From Alphaproteobacteria bacterium (GTDB lineage Bacteria > Pseudomonadota > Alphaproteobacteria > Micavibrionales > Micavibrionaceae), in NCBI GenBank assembly GCA_021775915.1, contig JAJFGW010000018.1:1-64000 (forward strand): 64,000 nt of DNA. The letters are read 5' to 3'. Within the stretch, counting starts at the first letter, position 1; the number at the start of each line of letters is the position of its first letter. Positions 34,591 to 43,909 of this stretch are shown one piece after another. The notes below the pieces were generated by a model. It was given only the letters and a program-made list of their open reading frames with translations. It was not told where the DNA came from and made no database searches. Position numbers and translations under genes: made by a program.

Positions 34591-36249
34591 ATGACAGATC
34601 AAAAAAACATAAAAACACAGAGAGACCGCTTCCTGGCCTTCTCTTTTGCATCATCCGATCTCTTTATCGAGATAACGGAGGAGGGAAAGGTGAGCTTTGC
34701 CACAGGGGCAGCCAAAAGCCTGACGGGCATTGATTACAGCGCTTTGATTGGTTGCAGCTGGACGGACATGTTTTCTAAAAGCGACCGCGCCACACTGGTC
34801 GGTATGCGTAAACGCGCCCGTGACGGAGAGCGCTGCGGCCCTCTTCAGGTTAAAATGGACGATGAACTTGGCAATGGACGAGAAATCATCCTTACGGGCA
34901 TCAAAATGCCGGATAACGATAGCTTCTATGTCACTGCCAGCTTCCCCAATGAATTAATGATGAAACTGGCCGGTGTTACCAGGCAACAAGAAGAAATGGA
35001 GCTTCTGGACAAAGATAGTTTTCTTCATGCCGCGACAGAGGCCTTTGATATGGCCCGGTCTATGGGCGAAGACATCGACATCACATTGCTCGATATTCCC
35101 AAAACGCAGCAAGTTAAAGAAAAACTGGGTGATGAATTATGGGGGAAGTTCACCGCCTCCGTTACTGAAATCCTTGGTGAAAACTCAATTGATGGTATGG
35201 CTGCCGCACAAATACAAGATGGCCGCTATAGCGTTATTCACGACAAAGATATAGATTCCGATACGCTTCGTAACCAATTGTCAGAGCTTAGTAAAGAAAC
35301 CGACCCCGAAGGCGAAGGCTTTGAAGTTACAAGTAAAATCGTCTCTGCCGATCTGGCCAGCCTTAGCGAAAGAGAAACAACCAAAGCACTCATTTACACC
35401 ATTAATGAATTTGAACGAAAAGGCACCACCCTCAGTATCGAGACACTGAACTCAGGATTTAAAGCCTATGTCAGCGCCAACGCCCAAAAAATCCATCAGC
35501 TCAAAACAGTGATAGAGCAATTGAACTTTGACATAGAGTTTCAGCCTATCGTTGATATGAAAAAAATGGAACTTTCCCACTTTGAAATTCTGTCAAGGTT
35601 CAGAGAGGAAGGCTCAACTCAGGAATGGATTGTTTTTGGCGAAGATATTGGTATGGCTGCCGATTTTGATATAGCCGTCTGTGAGCGCGTTATTAACTAC
35701 CTGCTCTACAAAGCCGCCAATAATCGCATGAAATTTGCCATGAATCTTTCAGGCCAATCGATGCAAAATGAACAATTCTTCAAAACTTTAGTAGCTAAAC
35801 TCGACCTCCATAGCGAACTGGCGCAGCGCATGGTCTTTGAAATTACCGAATCCACCACGATTCAGGAACTAGACATGGTGAATCATTTTATCGAAACCCT
35901 GCAAGGCAAGGGCTACAAAATGTGTCTCGATGATTTTGGCGCCGGTGCTGCCTCTTTCCAGTCTCTCCAAAAACTTCATGTGGATTACGTAAAAATAGAC
36001 GGGCAATATACAAGAAAAATTCTGACATCCCATCGTGATCAGGTTCTTGTTAAAAACCTTACCCAAATGTGCACCGACTTAAACATAGGCGTTATAGCAG
36101 AGCAAATGGAACAAGAAGAACAAACGGAGCAAATGAAGGGATTAGGAATTACATACGGACAAGGCTATTATTTCGGTTACCCGACAGCAGCCCCGGAATT
36201 CAACCCTGAAAAACTTCCCGCACAACCACCAGAAGGATACTCTCGGTGA
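34591..36249 (+). CDS. PAS-EAL domain protein, probable c-di-GMP phosphodiesterase
   Basis: 552 residues. Domains: a PAS-like sensor at about 10-120, a degenerate middle domain (about 130-280) that lacks a GGDEF motif, and an EAL domain at about 300-540. The EAL signature reads FEILSRF, so Ala is replaced by Ile, but the catalytic set looks kept: Glu in FEIL, Asn in MNLSGQ, Glu in ITEST, the Asp pair in LDDFGAG, Lys in VKIDGQ, Glu in IAEQ and Gln in GQGYYFGYP. Loop 6 is DFGAGAAS rather than DFGTGYSS. It lies 90 bp upstream of motA, suggesting control of motility through c-di-GMP. Confidence 0.88.
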   Translation: MTDQKNIKTQRDRFLAFSFASSDLFIEITEEGKVSFATGAAKSLTGIDYSALIGCSWTDMFSKSDRATLVGMRKRARDGERCGPLQVKMDDELGNGREIILTGIKMPDNDSFYVTASFPNELMMKLAGVTRQQEEMELLDKDSFLHAATEAFDMARSMGEDIDITLLDIPKTQQVKEKLGDELWGKFTASVTEILGENSIDGMAAAQIQDGRYSVIHDKDIDSDTLRNQLSELSKETDPEGEGFEVTSKIVSADLASLSERETTKALIYTINEFERKGTTLSIETLNSGFKAYVSANAQKIHQLKTVIEQLNFDIEFQPIVDMKKMELSHFEILSRFREEGSTQEWIVFGEDIGMAADFDIAVCERVINYLLYKAANNRMKFAMNLSGQSMQNEQFFKTLVAKLDLHSELAQRMVFEITESTTIQELDMVNHFIETLQGKGYKMCLDDFGAGAASFQSLQKLHVDYVKIDGQYTRKILTSHRDQVLVKNLTQMCTDLNIGVIAEQMEQEEQTEQMKGLGITYGQGYYFGYPTAAPEFNPEKLPAQPPEGYSR

Positions 36250-36339
36250 TCCCCTTGAAATTCAATAAAAAAAAGGCGAATATGGTTACGGTCTGTTAAG
36301 AGGTTTCTGGCAGGCTGTAATCAGGAGTAACTCCACGTC

Positions 36340-37206
36340 ATGAAAATTCTAGGTTTTATAATTGTTATCGTCGGCGTTTTTTCTGGCTACATATTGGCCG
36401 GTGGCCATATGGACCCTATCCTTAAGGCCCTCCCTTTTGAAATGCTGACCATTGGCGGCGCCGCTGTAGGGGCTTTTTTAATCGCTAATACGACTCATGT
36501 CATAAAAGATACGATGAAGAGCATGAATTGCCTCATTAAGCCGGAGGCTCATAACAAAGAATCTTATATGGAGCTACTCAGTGTTTTATATATGCTTTTT
36601 AAACTGGCGCGCACAAAAGGCTGGCTGACCTTGGAATCCCATATCGAGGAGCCTGAAGAAAGTGAGCTATTTAAACAATTTCCCGGGTTTCACGGCAACC
36701 ATCATGCCATAACCTTTTTATGTGACTATCTGCGCATTATTTCTTTAGGCAACGAAAACCCCTATGAAATAGAAGCCCTGATGGACGCAGAGATTGAAAC
36801 ACTGGAACAGGAAAAAATGCACCCCTCCCATGCCATGAGCACCATGGCAGACGGCGTTCCGGCCCTTGGTATCGTGGCTGCGGTTCTGGGCGTCATTAAA
36901 ACCATGGGGTCTATTTCCGAACCGCCGGAAGTGCTGGGGAAAATGATCGGCGGCGCTTTGGTAGGAACATTTCTCGGTGTGTTCCTTGCTTATGGATTTA
37001 TTGGCCCCATTGCCGGCGCTCTTGGCGCGCGCGGAGAATCCGAGATTCTCTATTACAAATGTATAAAAGTTGCCGTTCTGGCTTTTCTGAACGGCGCTGC
37101 GCCGCAAATCGCCGTGGAGTTCTCACGAAAGTTTCTGCCTCATCATATCCAGCCCTCTTTTAGCGAACTGGAAGAGAAACTAAACGAACTACCTAGCCCA
37201 GGATAA
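36340..37206 (+). CDS. motA: Flagellar motor stator protein MotA
   Basis: 288 residues with four membrane segments. MotA forms the proton channel with MotB and pushes on the rotor. The N-terminus (ILGFIIVIVGVFSGYILAGGHM, FEMLTIGGAAVGAFLIAN), the large cytoplasmic loop and the channel region GIVAAVLGVIKTMGSISEPPEVLGKMIGGALVGTFLGV with GIV and the conserved Pro residues are as in the family. AGGAG lies 12 bases before the ATG. motB follows 4 bp later. Confidence 0.96.
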   Translation: MKILGFIIVIVGVFSGYILAGGHMDPILKALPFEMLTIGGAAVGAFLIANTTHVIKDTMKSMNCLIKPEAHNKESYMELLSVLYMLFKLARTKGWLTLESHIEEPEESELFKQFPGFHGNHHAITFLCDYLRIISLGNENPYEIEALMDAEIETLEQEKMHPSHAMSTMADGVPALGIVAAVLGVIKTMGSISEPPEVLGKMIGGALVGTFLGVFLAYGFIGPIAGALGARGESEILYYKCIKVAVLAFLNGAAPQIAVEFSRKFLPHHIQPSFSELEEKLNELPSPG

Positions 37207-37210
37207 TTTT

Positions 37211-38263
37211 ATGGCCAAAGGTGGCAAACAAGACGAAATGCAAGCGATCATCATAAAAAAGGTGATCAAAAAGGGCGGTGGGCACCACGGCGGCGCCTGG
37301 AAAGTAGCTTACGCCGACTTTGTGACCGCCATGATGGCCTTCTTCCTGCTGCTCTGGCTTCTAAACGTCAGCACCGATGAAGCATTAGAAGTTATATCCA
37401 GTTATTTTGATCCCTCCCATCCCAAAATTGCCGACACAAGAAGCGGTGCCGGTGGCATAATGGGCGGCCTTACCATGTCAAAAGAAGGGGCCATGGCCGA
37501 AGACAGACAACCACCTGTGGCACAGCAAAACACAGGAACAGACCGCAAAACTATGGAAGTCAACAAACAAGGCGGAATAGCCGACTCAGACGGCCTGAAA
37601 AAACTCGAAGATGAATTACGCAACAAAGAAGAAACCCGCTTCAAAGAAGCTCAGAAAGCCCTCGAAAAAGCCCTGCAAAGTAGCGAAGAATTAAAAGAAC
37701 TAGCCAAACATTTACAAATCGACGTCACGCCGGAAGGACTACGTATCCAGATCATCGATCAGGAAGGCGAGCCCATGTTCAGAAGCGGTAGCGCCGATAT
37801 GGTTGCCAAAGCCAGAACATTAATGGAAACAGTCGCCGACGTTATTCAAACCATGCCCAATGATATTTCCGTCCGCGGTCACACAGACAGCCATAAATAT
37901 TCGCCGGGCGCAACCTATACAAACTGGGAGCTTTCAGCCGACCGCGCCAATGCCGCCCGCCGCGTTCTGCTTGAAAAAAGCGTTGCTATTTCCCGCCTGA
38001 ACGACGTCATGGGTAAGGCCGACCGGGAGCACCTGATTGCTGAAAATCCGCTCGATGCCCGCAACAGGCGTATTAGCATTATCATGCTGAGGGAAACCGT
38101 GGAACACGCCTTCCGGCGCGGGGCCTTTGACGATCAAATTCCTGAAGATAACAGGCTTGAAGATTATGACGATTTTGAAGATTACGAAGATAATCTACCG
38201 CTCATCAACGACAAACCCGCAGGCACCTTCCAAAAAAGTCCCGGGAATGTGTATTTCCCTTAA
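37211..38263 (+). CDS. motB: Flagellar motor stator protein MotB
   Basis: 350 residues. A Lys-rich N-terminus (KKVIKKGGGHHGGAWKVAYADF) precedes the single membrane segment; Asp 36 in YADFVTAMMAFF is the proton-carrying residue. A periplasmic linker with a coiled part (LRNKEETRFKEAQKALEKAL) leads to an OmpA-type peptidoglycan-binding domain with SVRGHTDSHKY, NWELSADRANAARRVLL and ARNRRISIIML. The C-terminal ~50 residues are acidic (DNRLEDYDDFEDYEDN), an unusual extension. Confidence 0.95.
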   Translation: MAKGGKQDEMQAIIIKKVIKKGGGHHGGAWKVAYADFVTAMMAFFLLLWLLNVSTDEALEVISSYFDPSHPKIADTRSGAGGIMGGLTMSKEGAMAEDRQPPVAQQNTGTDRKTMEVNKQGGIADSDGLKKLEDELRNKEETRFKEAQKALEKALQSSEELKELAKHLQIDVTPEGLRIQIIDQEGEPMFRSGSADMVAKARTLMETVADVIQTMPNDISVRGHTDSHKYSPGATYTNWELSADRANAARRVLLEKSVAISRLNDVMGKADREHLIAENPLDARNRRISIIMLRETVEHAFRRGAFDDQIPEDNRLEDYDDFEDYEDNLPLINDKPAGTFQKSPGNVYFP

Positions 38264-38358
38264 ATTCGTTCCCCTATCACCTCGTACCCCTTACTGTTAT
38301 CTCAATGAAGGCCGCAACCTTTAGTAATGCAAATATAAGACATAACAGTATTTTTTTG

Positions 38359-38398
38359 TTGACATAATTTTACATCAAATGGTACATTGTGCACCATT
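38359..38398 (+). promoter_or_regulatory. Promoter with palindromic operator candidate
   Basis: TTGACA is at 38359-38364 and TACATT at 38383-38388 (18-base spacer). An inverted repeat with arms AATGGTACA (38378-38386) and TGCACCATT (38390-38398), 8 of 9 positions paired around TTG, covers the -10 box and the expected transcription start. It stands ~32 bp before the ATG at 38430. Confidence 0.55.
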
Positions 38399-38429
38399 AT
38401 CATTAACCACAGAATTTTTGGACTATAAA

Positions 38430-39185
38430 ATGAGTAAGACAAACGGCAACATTACCAACAATCAGGCAGTAAAGCCGTCTCGCAAAACAGATAAAACAAC
38501 AGGATATCTTTTCGCTGGTTTGGGAGCGTTCAATGCACTAACTGGAATGTTTAATTTTTTTACAGCCAATTATACATATACTCTTCTTGGTCTTGCCACG
38601 GCTTCTCTTTGCGGTTTAGTGGCGGCATCAGAAGGCATTGCCGGAGATATGCTACAACAAAAATCAGATATTATTTTAAAGTCTTTAAAAAATAAGGCTT
38701 CTAAAACCATAAATGCGGTAACCAACACCTTTAACAAATTCGCAGGAGCAGACAAAAATAAATATAGCTTGATATCTGTTCTGCCTTTACCAGCAATGGT
38801 TACTTGGTTCGGTGCCGCTTATGATAAGACTGATGGCATGATTAGCCACCCTCTATCTGCAACACCGCATGCTATAACTTATATGCTCCTGGCCGGAGCA
38901 AGCCACCTTGCTCTTACAAGAAAAGTATTACCTATGTTTTCCGAACCTGACAAGCCAACAGACGGAAGGGACTTGATGATGTACTATGCCTTCCCAATGC
39001 TTGCCCTCCAACCTCTCATAACACATCTATTAACGGGAAACCTAGCTGCAGCTGCTATTAATCTCATTCCTGTCGGTGCCGCCGCCGTCGCAATAAGCAC
39101 AGTCGTCTATGGAACAGAAGAAGAAAAAGAAATTAAAGAAAGAGAATCCACTTCTGAAACCAAACAGACGCTATCGCTAAAGTAA
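38430..39185 (+). CDS. Uncharacterised multi-pass membrane protein
   Basis: About 251 residues from the ATG at 38430; an ATG at 38379 lies inside the promoter region and is rejected. Five or so membrane segments are visible, among them YLFAGLGAFNALTGMFNFFTA, TLLGLATASLCGLVAA, AITYMLLAGASHLAL, FPMLALQPLITHLLTG and NLIPVGAAAVAISTVVYG, with a charged tail EEEKEIKERESTSETK. No family recognised. It is preceded by a promoter with a palindromic operator candidate and is convergent with parC (8 bp). Confidence 0.65.
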   Translation: MSKTNGNITNNQAVKPSRKTDKTTGYLFAGLGAFNALTGMFNFFTANYTYTLLGLATASLCGLVAASEGIAGDMLQQKSDIILKSLKNKASKTINAVTNTFNKFAGADKNKYSLISVLPLPAMVTWFGAAYDKTDGMISHPLSATPHAITYMLLAGASHLALTRKVLPMFSEPDKPTDGRDLMMYYAFPMLALQPLITHLLTGNLAAAAINLIPVGAAAVAISTVVYGTEEEKEIKERESTSETKQTLSLK

Positions 39186-39193
39186 AAAACGGC

Positions 39194-41434
39194 TCAACTA
39201 AATCTATTATTCTTCGGGAATCCGTTCGGCGGCAAGCGCCCTGCCTGAGCGCGTTTACCGACCCAGGGGTTAATATCTTCAACAATCGTTTCTCCCGCGC
39301 CATATTTGAAGGTCAGCCCCTCGTCCCAGTTAAACGGCTTAACATCCGATAAACCGCCATCCTTGAAACGCTGCAGGATCACGCCCTTACCTCTGGACAT
39401 TTCCGGCACTTCTTCGAGCGCAAAAACAAGCATCTTACGGTTTGTCCCCATAACAGCCAGATGATCGGCGTTGTCCGCCACGGGAATACATATTTTGGCC
39501 TCCACGGGAGCTTTCACATTCAAAACCATCTTGCCAGTCTTGGTCTGTGCCAGCACATCTTTTTCTGCGACAACAAAGCCTCGCCCATCATCAGACGCGA
39601 CCAAAAGCTTTCCTTCCGGTTCAAAGACCTTCATTTCCCCGATGTCAGCATCATTGGGTAAATCCACCATCAAGCGCAACGGTTCACCGAACCCCCGGCC
39701 AGAGGGCAATTTATCGCAGCCCACCGTATAAAAGCGCCCGTTAGTGCCAAACAGCAGCAACTTATCTGTGGTCTGCGCTTCCAGCACAAATTTACCTCGG
39801 TCGCCGTCTTTATATTTCAAATCTTTCGGATTATGCCCGTGACCGCGAAACGCCCTGATCCAGCCCTTAGAGGAATAAATCACTGTCACAGGCTCTTTCT
39901 CAATCATTGACTCTTCAAGTACCTCAATATCAACCGGTGCAGGCGCCTTACCAATAAGCGTCCGGCGCTTACCCAAGTCAGTCTTTGGCCCGAACATTTC
40001 CTTTAGTTCACCAATTTGCTTGCGAATTTCTTTCCACTGCCGCGCTTCAGATTTAATCAGCGCCTGCAATTTATCGCGCTCCTTAACGAGCCCGTCATGC
40101 TCCTTGCGGATCTCTATCTCTTCAAGCTTACGCAAACTCCGCAAACGCATATTGAGCACAGCATCCGCCTGAATTTCAGTCAAATCGAACGTTTTAATCA
40201 GTTCCATTTTCGGGTCATCTTCCTCGCGAACGATCCGTATGACCTCGTCCATATTCAGGTAAACGACCAGATAACCGTCTAATACCTCAATGCGATACAC
40301 GACCTTTTCCAGCCTGTAAGATGCGCGCCGCACCAGCACAACCTGCCTATGATCCAGCCAGGAACGCAGCACGTCTTTGAGGTTCATGACCTTCGGCACA
40401 ACCCCACCATCCAGCACATTCATATTCAGGTTAAAGCGCGTTTCAAGGTCAGTGTGACGGAACAGCGCTTCCATCAAGAGCGCCGGCGCTACATTACGGT
40501 TTTTAGGAACCAGCACCAGCCGGATGTCCTCGGCACTTTCGTCACGCACATCATCCAGCATCGGCAATTTGCGGGCATGGATATGCTCGGCAATGCGCTC
40601 GACAATCTTTGATTTCTGCACCTGATAAGGAATTTCAGTGACAATAATCTGATATTGCCCCTGTTTCAGCTCCTCTTTTTCCCAACGCGCCCGCAGACGA
40701 AATGCGCCGCGTCCGGTTTCATAAGCCTTGATAATATCTTCTTTCGCTTCAACCAAAGTCCCGCCAGTCGGAAAATCCGGGCCTTTGACAACAGAAACAA
40801 GCTTTTTCACCGGCGCATCTTCATCGAGAAGCAACTCACAAGCCGCCAGCAATTCATGCGCATTGTGCGGCGGAATGTTGGTTGCCATCCCCACGGCAAT
40901 GCCCGATGACCCGTTAGCCAGCAAATTCGGGAAATTGCCGGGCATAACAATTGGTTCAGAGCCATCACCATCATATGTCGCGCGGAAATCAACCGCGTCT
41001 TCATCAATGCCCTCAAGAATGAGCCCGGCAACCGCCGTTAGCTTTGCCTCTGTGTACCGCATAGCCGCCGCATTATCGCCGTCAATATTACCGAAGTTCC
41101 CCTGCCCGTCGACGAGCGGATACCTTACAGCAAAGTCCTGCGCCAGCCGTACCATGGCATCGTAAACCGCCGTATCGCCGTGCGGGTGAAACTTACCGAT
41201 CACATCACCGACAACCCGCGCCGACTTTTTGGGACCGCTTTCGGGCGAAAGGCGTAATTGATACATCGCATATAAAAGGCGCCTGTGGACGGGCTTAAGT
41301 CCATCGCGCACATCCGGCAACGCCCGGTCCATAATCGTGGACAGCGCATAAGACAAATACCGGTCAGAGAGTATCTCTCCAATCGGCTGGTCTATAATAG
41401 ATTGTTCCGGAACTATGTTACCCTTTTTCGCCAT
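39194..41434 (-). CDS. parC: DNA topoisomerase IV subunit A
   Basis: 746 residues, normal for ParC. It decatenates daughter chromosomes with ParE. The catalytic tyrosine is Tyr 127 in [10 protein letters not shown]. The quinolone-determining region reads [12 protein letters not shown], with Thr 88 and Asp 92 at the positions of E. coli Ser80 and Glu84. The [10 protein letters not shown] motif and a short C-terminal beta-pinwheel ([45 protein letters not shown]) separate it from GyrA. No parE is near. Confidence 0.95.
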   Translation of the reverse strand: MAKKGNIVPEQSIIDQPIGEILSDRYLSYALSTIMDRALPDVRDGLKPVHRRLLYAMYQLRLSPESGPKKSARVVGDVIGKFHPHGDTAVYDAMVRLAQDFAVRYPLVDGQGNFGNIDGDNAAAMRYTEAKLTAVAGLILEGIDEDAVDFRATYDGDGSEPIVMPGNFPNLLANGSSGIAVGMATNIPPHNAHELLAACELLLDEDAPVKKLVSVVKGPDFPTGGTLVEAKEDIIKAYETGRGAFRLRARWEKEELKQGQYQIIVTEIPYQVQKSKIVERIAEHIHARKLPMLDDVRDESAEDIRLVLVPKNRNVAPALLMEALFRHTDLETRFNLNMNVLDGGVVPKVMNLKDVLRSWLDHRQVVLVRRASYRLEKVVYRIEVLDGYLVVYLNMDEVIRIVREEDDPKMELIKTFDLTEIQADAVLNMRLRSLRKLEEIEIRKEHDGLVKERDKLQALIKSEARQWKEIRKQIGELKEMFGPKTDLGKRRTLIGKAPAPVDIEVLEESMIEKEPVTVIYSSKGWIRAFRGHGHNPKDLKYKDGDRGKFVLEAQTTDKLLLFGTNGRFYTVGCDKLPSGRGFGEPLRLMVDLPNDADIGEMKVFEPEGKLLVASDDGRGFVVAEKDVLAQTKTGKMVLNVKAPVEAKICIPVADNADHLAVMGTNRKMLVFALEEVPEMSRGKGVILQRFKDGGLSDVKPFNWDEGLTFKYGAGETIVEDINPWVGKRAQAGRLPPNGFPKNNRFS

Positions 41435-41498
41435 GGCGAAGACTTTAACGCCTTCGCTCTAGGAAAATCAAGGGCTAGGTTAGTTTAGAGATGTATTT

Positions 41499-42074
41499 TT
41501 AAACATTGGGCACAATAGAATTAATATTCTGTGCAGAATCAATTATTGATTTGCCTTCATTACCAATTAAAGGCTTGATTTTAGATACATCAACACCTCC
41601 GGATTCTGCCTCGGCAAAACGACCCATAGCGCCCTTAAAAGCCTTGTTCGCCGCCCCTCTCTCAGCTCCAATCGCGGCAGCATTTTTATCAGCTTCTCCG
41701 TTAAACACGCTCTTAAATAAAGCCCCTATCAGTTTTCCAAAATCCATATTCTTTAGATCTGACATCTGAAATTCGCCATCAGGCCCCAGCATTTCCTTCC
41801 AGATTTTGCTAACGCCACTATTTTCCTGTGCCAAAGCGGAATCCATCTCTAGCTTTTCCGCCTTAGCTGTATGAAGTAACATTGATTGAAGCTCTCCGGC
41901 AAACTTTTCCAAAACCGGGTCTTTTGACTCTATAGCCTGATCAAAGGCCTTTTTAACATTGGCAAACTGCACCGAGACTCCCTTGGATAGTTCCTCATCT
42001 TTAGCCATAAACAGGGCCGAGGTAAACCCCTCAGCATTGTTGTTTTCAAGAAGCTCTTTCAGATTTAATGACAT
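41499..42074 (-). CDS. Uncharacterised helical protein
   Basis: 191 residues, almost wholly helical, no signal peptide or membrane segment. N-terminus MSLNLKELLENNNAEGF; middle VKKAFDQAIESKDPVLEKFAGELQSMLLHTAKAEKLEM; C-terminal Gly/Ala/Lys-rich part with FNGEADKNAAAIGAERGAANKAF and a tail rich in Asn. No family recognised. It is downstream of the next small gene (27 bp) on the same strand and upstream of parC. Confidence 0.6.
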   Translation of the reverse strand: MSLNLKELLENNNAEGFTSALFMAKDEELSKGVSVQFANVKKAFDQAIESKDPVLEKFAGELQSMLLHTAKAEKLEMDSALAQENSGVSKIWKEMLGPDGEFQMSDLKNMDFGKLIGALFKSVFNGEADKNAAAIGAERGAANKAFKGAMGRFAEAESGGVDVSKIKPLIGNEGKSIIDSAQNINSIVPNV

Positions 42075-42101
42075 TATTACACCCTCTATCTCACTCTTAA
42101 A

Positions 42102-42368
42102 TTAACACACTTCCAAAGGCACCAAAGACGATGCCAGCATCCGCTCCTTATAGAAAAAACCAAGACCGCAAATGGCCTGCTGCGCGACCGCCCGAATCAT
42201 TTCATCATCCACGGGGCAATCAAGCTCGACCTCATCGCCAGATCTTTTGAAAATAAATTTGAAAAGATGCGTCTTTTTGCTCAGGACGACCTTCTCAAGC
42301 GGTTCGGTAAAAATACCGTCACACTTAAAGGCCAGATACCCATCTTTAACATACGCCTTAATTTCCAT
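42102..42368 (-). CDS. Small uncharacterised protein
   Basis: About 88 residues from the ATG at 42368. Strand-rich (IKAYVKDGYLAFKCDGIF, VVLSKKTHLFKFIFKRSGDEVELDCPV) with a C-terminal helix MIRAVAQQAICGLGFFYKERM. Three or four Cys residues are spread along it with no metal-site pattern. No family recognised. Probably in one transcript with the gene at 41499. Confidence 0.55.
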   Translation of the reverse strand: MEIKAYVKDGYLAFKCDGIFTEPLEKVVLSKKTHLFKFIFKRSGDEVELDCPVDDEMIRAVAQQAICGLGFFYKERMLASSLVPLEVC

Positions 42369-42464
42369 ATTTGAATTATACCGCCTTATTTTGCTATAGT
42401 GCAAATCCACCCTAAAAACGCTTATGGAATTACTGTAATGTCAAAGGGTTAACAAACTCTTACT

Positions 42465-43223
42465 TTATGCTTGTAGAAGCCCTTTTTCCGCGCTTTTCTC
42501 ACAATATCTTGTAAAACGCTCCTGAAAACGCAAACGCTGCTCCGGTACGCCTTTGCTATGATGGGCAAAGGCCCACTGCTCAAAGAAGTACCCGGTCATT
42601 TCAATGCCTTTCAGCACTTCCTCTGCCATTACTTCCGTCTTTTTCGGCCTTAAAAAACCCGCTAAAGGCAGTAACTTATCCTTATAAGGCTCCCCCGCTT
42701 CCGCACTCACCGCATGACCCGATTTTGGGCTAACATAGGCAAGCGTTTTCGGGTCACCGCCTCCGGCGCACCTTGTAAGGTTAAGCGCAAAGCCCAACTC
42801 CTTAAGCAGCGCAATCTCCCACATCACATAGGCCGCGCCCCATATTTCGCTGTCCATGGCGTCCATCAACGCCATAAACCCGTGAAATAGCCCCGGATGC
42901 CCTTCTCGTTCCGGCAGCGCCGCATCACACAAGCTACAAGCCGCCAGCAACGCCCCCAGCTTCAGAGAATCATCCATCAGGCCGCTAGCCAGATACCTGT
43001 CCTGCTCAAGCGCATAAGTCCCGAGATTACCTTCCGCCCGCGTTTGCCAATTCGCGCCGACAAGGTTGCCCGGCTCTAAAATCCCGCGCATTTTTGAGGA
43101 GTGCGCGCCGCGCACATAACCGGCATGACGGCCATGCTCCTCCGTCAGCAAAGACACCACCGCGCCGCTCTCCCCGTGAGCCCGTGCCGAAAGCACTATG
43201 CCTTGATCCTGCCATTGTTCCAT
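42465..43223 (-). CDS. recO: DNA repair protein RecO
   Basis: About 252 residues from the ATG at 43223 (MEQWQDQGIVLSARAHGESGAV), which matches the family N-terminal OB fold; the longer frame to 43283 runs into the divergent gene. RecO loads RecA on SSB-coated DNA with RecR. The helical domain with LLAACSLCDAALPEREGHPGLFHGFMALMD and LLKELGFALNLTRCAGGGDPKTLAYVSPKSGHAVS fits; only one zinc-type Cys (TRCAGGG) is seen, as in many alphaproteobacteria. Confidence 0.93.
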   Translation of the reverse strand: MEQWQDQGIVLSARAHGESGAVVSLLTEEHGRHAGYVRGAHSSKMRGILEPGNLVGANWQTRAEGNLGTYALEQDRYLASGLMDDSLKLGALLAACSLCDAALPEREGHPGLFHGFMALMDAMDSEIWGAAYVMWEIALLKELGFALNLTRCAGGGDPKTLAYVSPKSGHAVSAEAGEPYKDKLLPLAGFLRPKKTEVMAEEVLKGIEMTGYFFEQWAFAHHSKGVPEQRLRFQERFTRYCEKSAEKGLLQA

Positions 43224-43270
43224 GGCACTTATTATGAGCGCCAAAACCACACTTGAACAGAGTAAAACAC

Positions 43271-43909
43271 ATGATCCCCGCAAAAGCTTTCTACCTGATC
43301 CGTCACGGCGAAACCGAAGCCAATGCCAGCCACATCACAGCGGGCGGAGAACTTGATACACCACTAACCAGAGCAGGACAGCAGCAAGCCAGAAATATAG
43401 CGCAGGTTATTCACCAACTTGAAATCAAGGCCTCAAAAATCATTCACAGCCCAATGAGTCGCGCCAAAGATACGGCAGACCTCATTAATGATGCGCTAAA
43501 ATTAGCCATGCACAAAGTCGACGATTTCCGCGAACATATAGTCGGTGAATGGGAGGGGAAACCATGGGAAGAGGTCAGACCACATTTAGAAGCCAATGTC
43601 CGCCCAGTAGGTGGTGAAAACAAAGATGATTTCGGACGTAGAGTGAAACAGGTCTTAACCAACACTCTTGAAACACATAATGACCCGGTAATGATTGTAG
43701 CGCATGGCGGTATTTTTTATTCTATCCTGCACCTTTACGAACAGCCCTTTGACCACAATATCCAAAACTGCCACCTCCACTATTTTGAACCTTGCAACGA
43801 CCACGGCGCTTTTCCGTGGCGAGTCTGGCAATTTGATATTGAGGACGATAATCTGGTTAAAAGCCCCGCGCCATTCTGCAGTACGCACTACACAGACAAA
43901 ACAGACTAA
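43271..43909 (+). CDS. Histidine phosphatase family protein (phosphoglycerate-mutase-like)
   Basis: 212 residues from the ATG at 43271; a TTG at 43253 is an upstream alternative. Branch-1 histidine phosphatase motifs: YLIRHGETEAN with the phosphorylated His, SPMSRAKDTADLI, EHIVGEWEGKPWEEV with the acid, and VAHGGIFYSIL with the second His. The substrate is not evident. It is divergent from recO and convergent with the next gene (4-bp overlap). Confidence 0.85.
   Translation: MIPAKAFYLIRHGETEANASHITAGGELDTPLTRAGQQQARNIAQVIHQLEIKASKIIHSPMSRAKDTADLINDALKLAMHKVDDFREHIVGEWEGKPWEEVRPHLEANVRPVGGENKDDFGRRVKQVLTNTLETHNDPVMIVAHGGIFYSILHLYEQPFDHNIQNCHLHYFEPCNDHGAFPWRVWQFDIEDDNLVKSPAPFCSTHYTDKTD

Noticed and set aside
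43253-43270. TTG start for the histidine phosphatase
   Set aside because: The ATG at 43271 begins directly before the conserved domain; the extra six residues add nothing recognisable.
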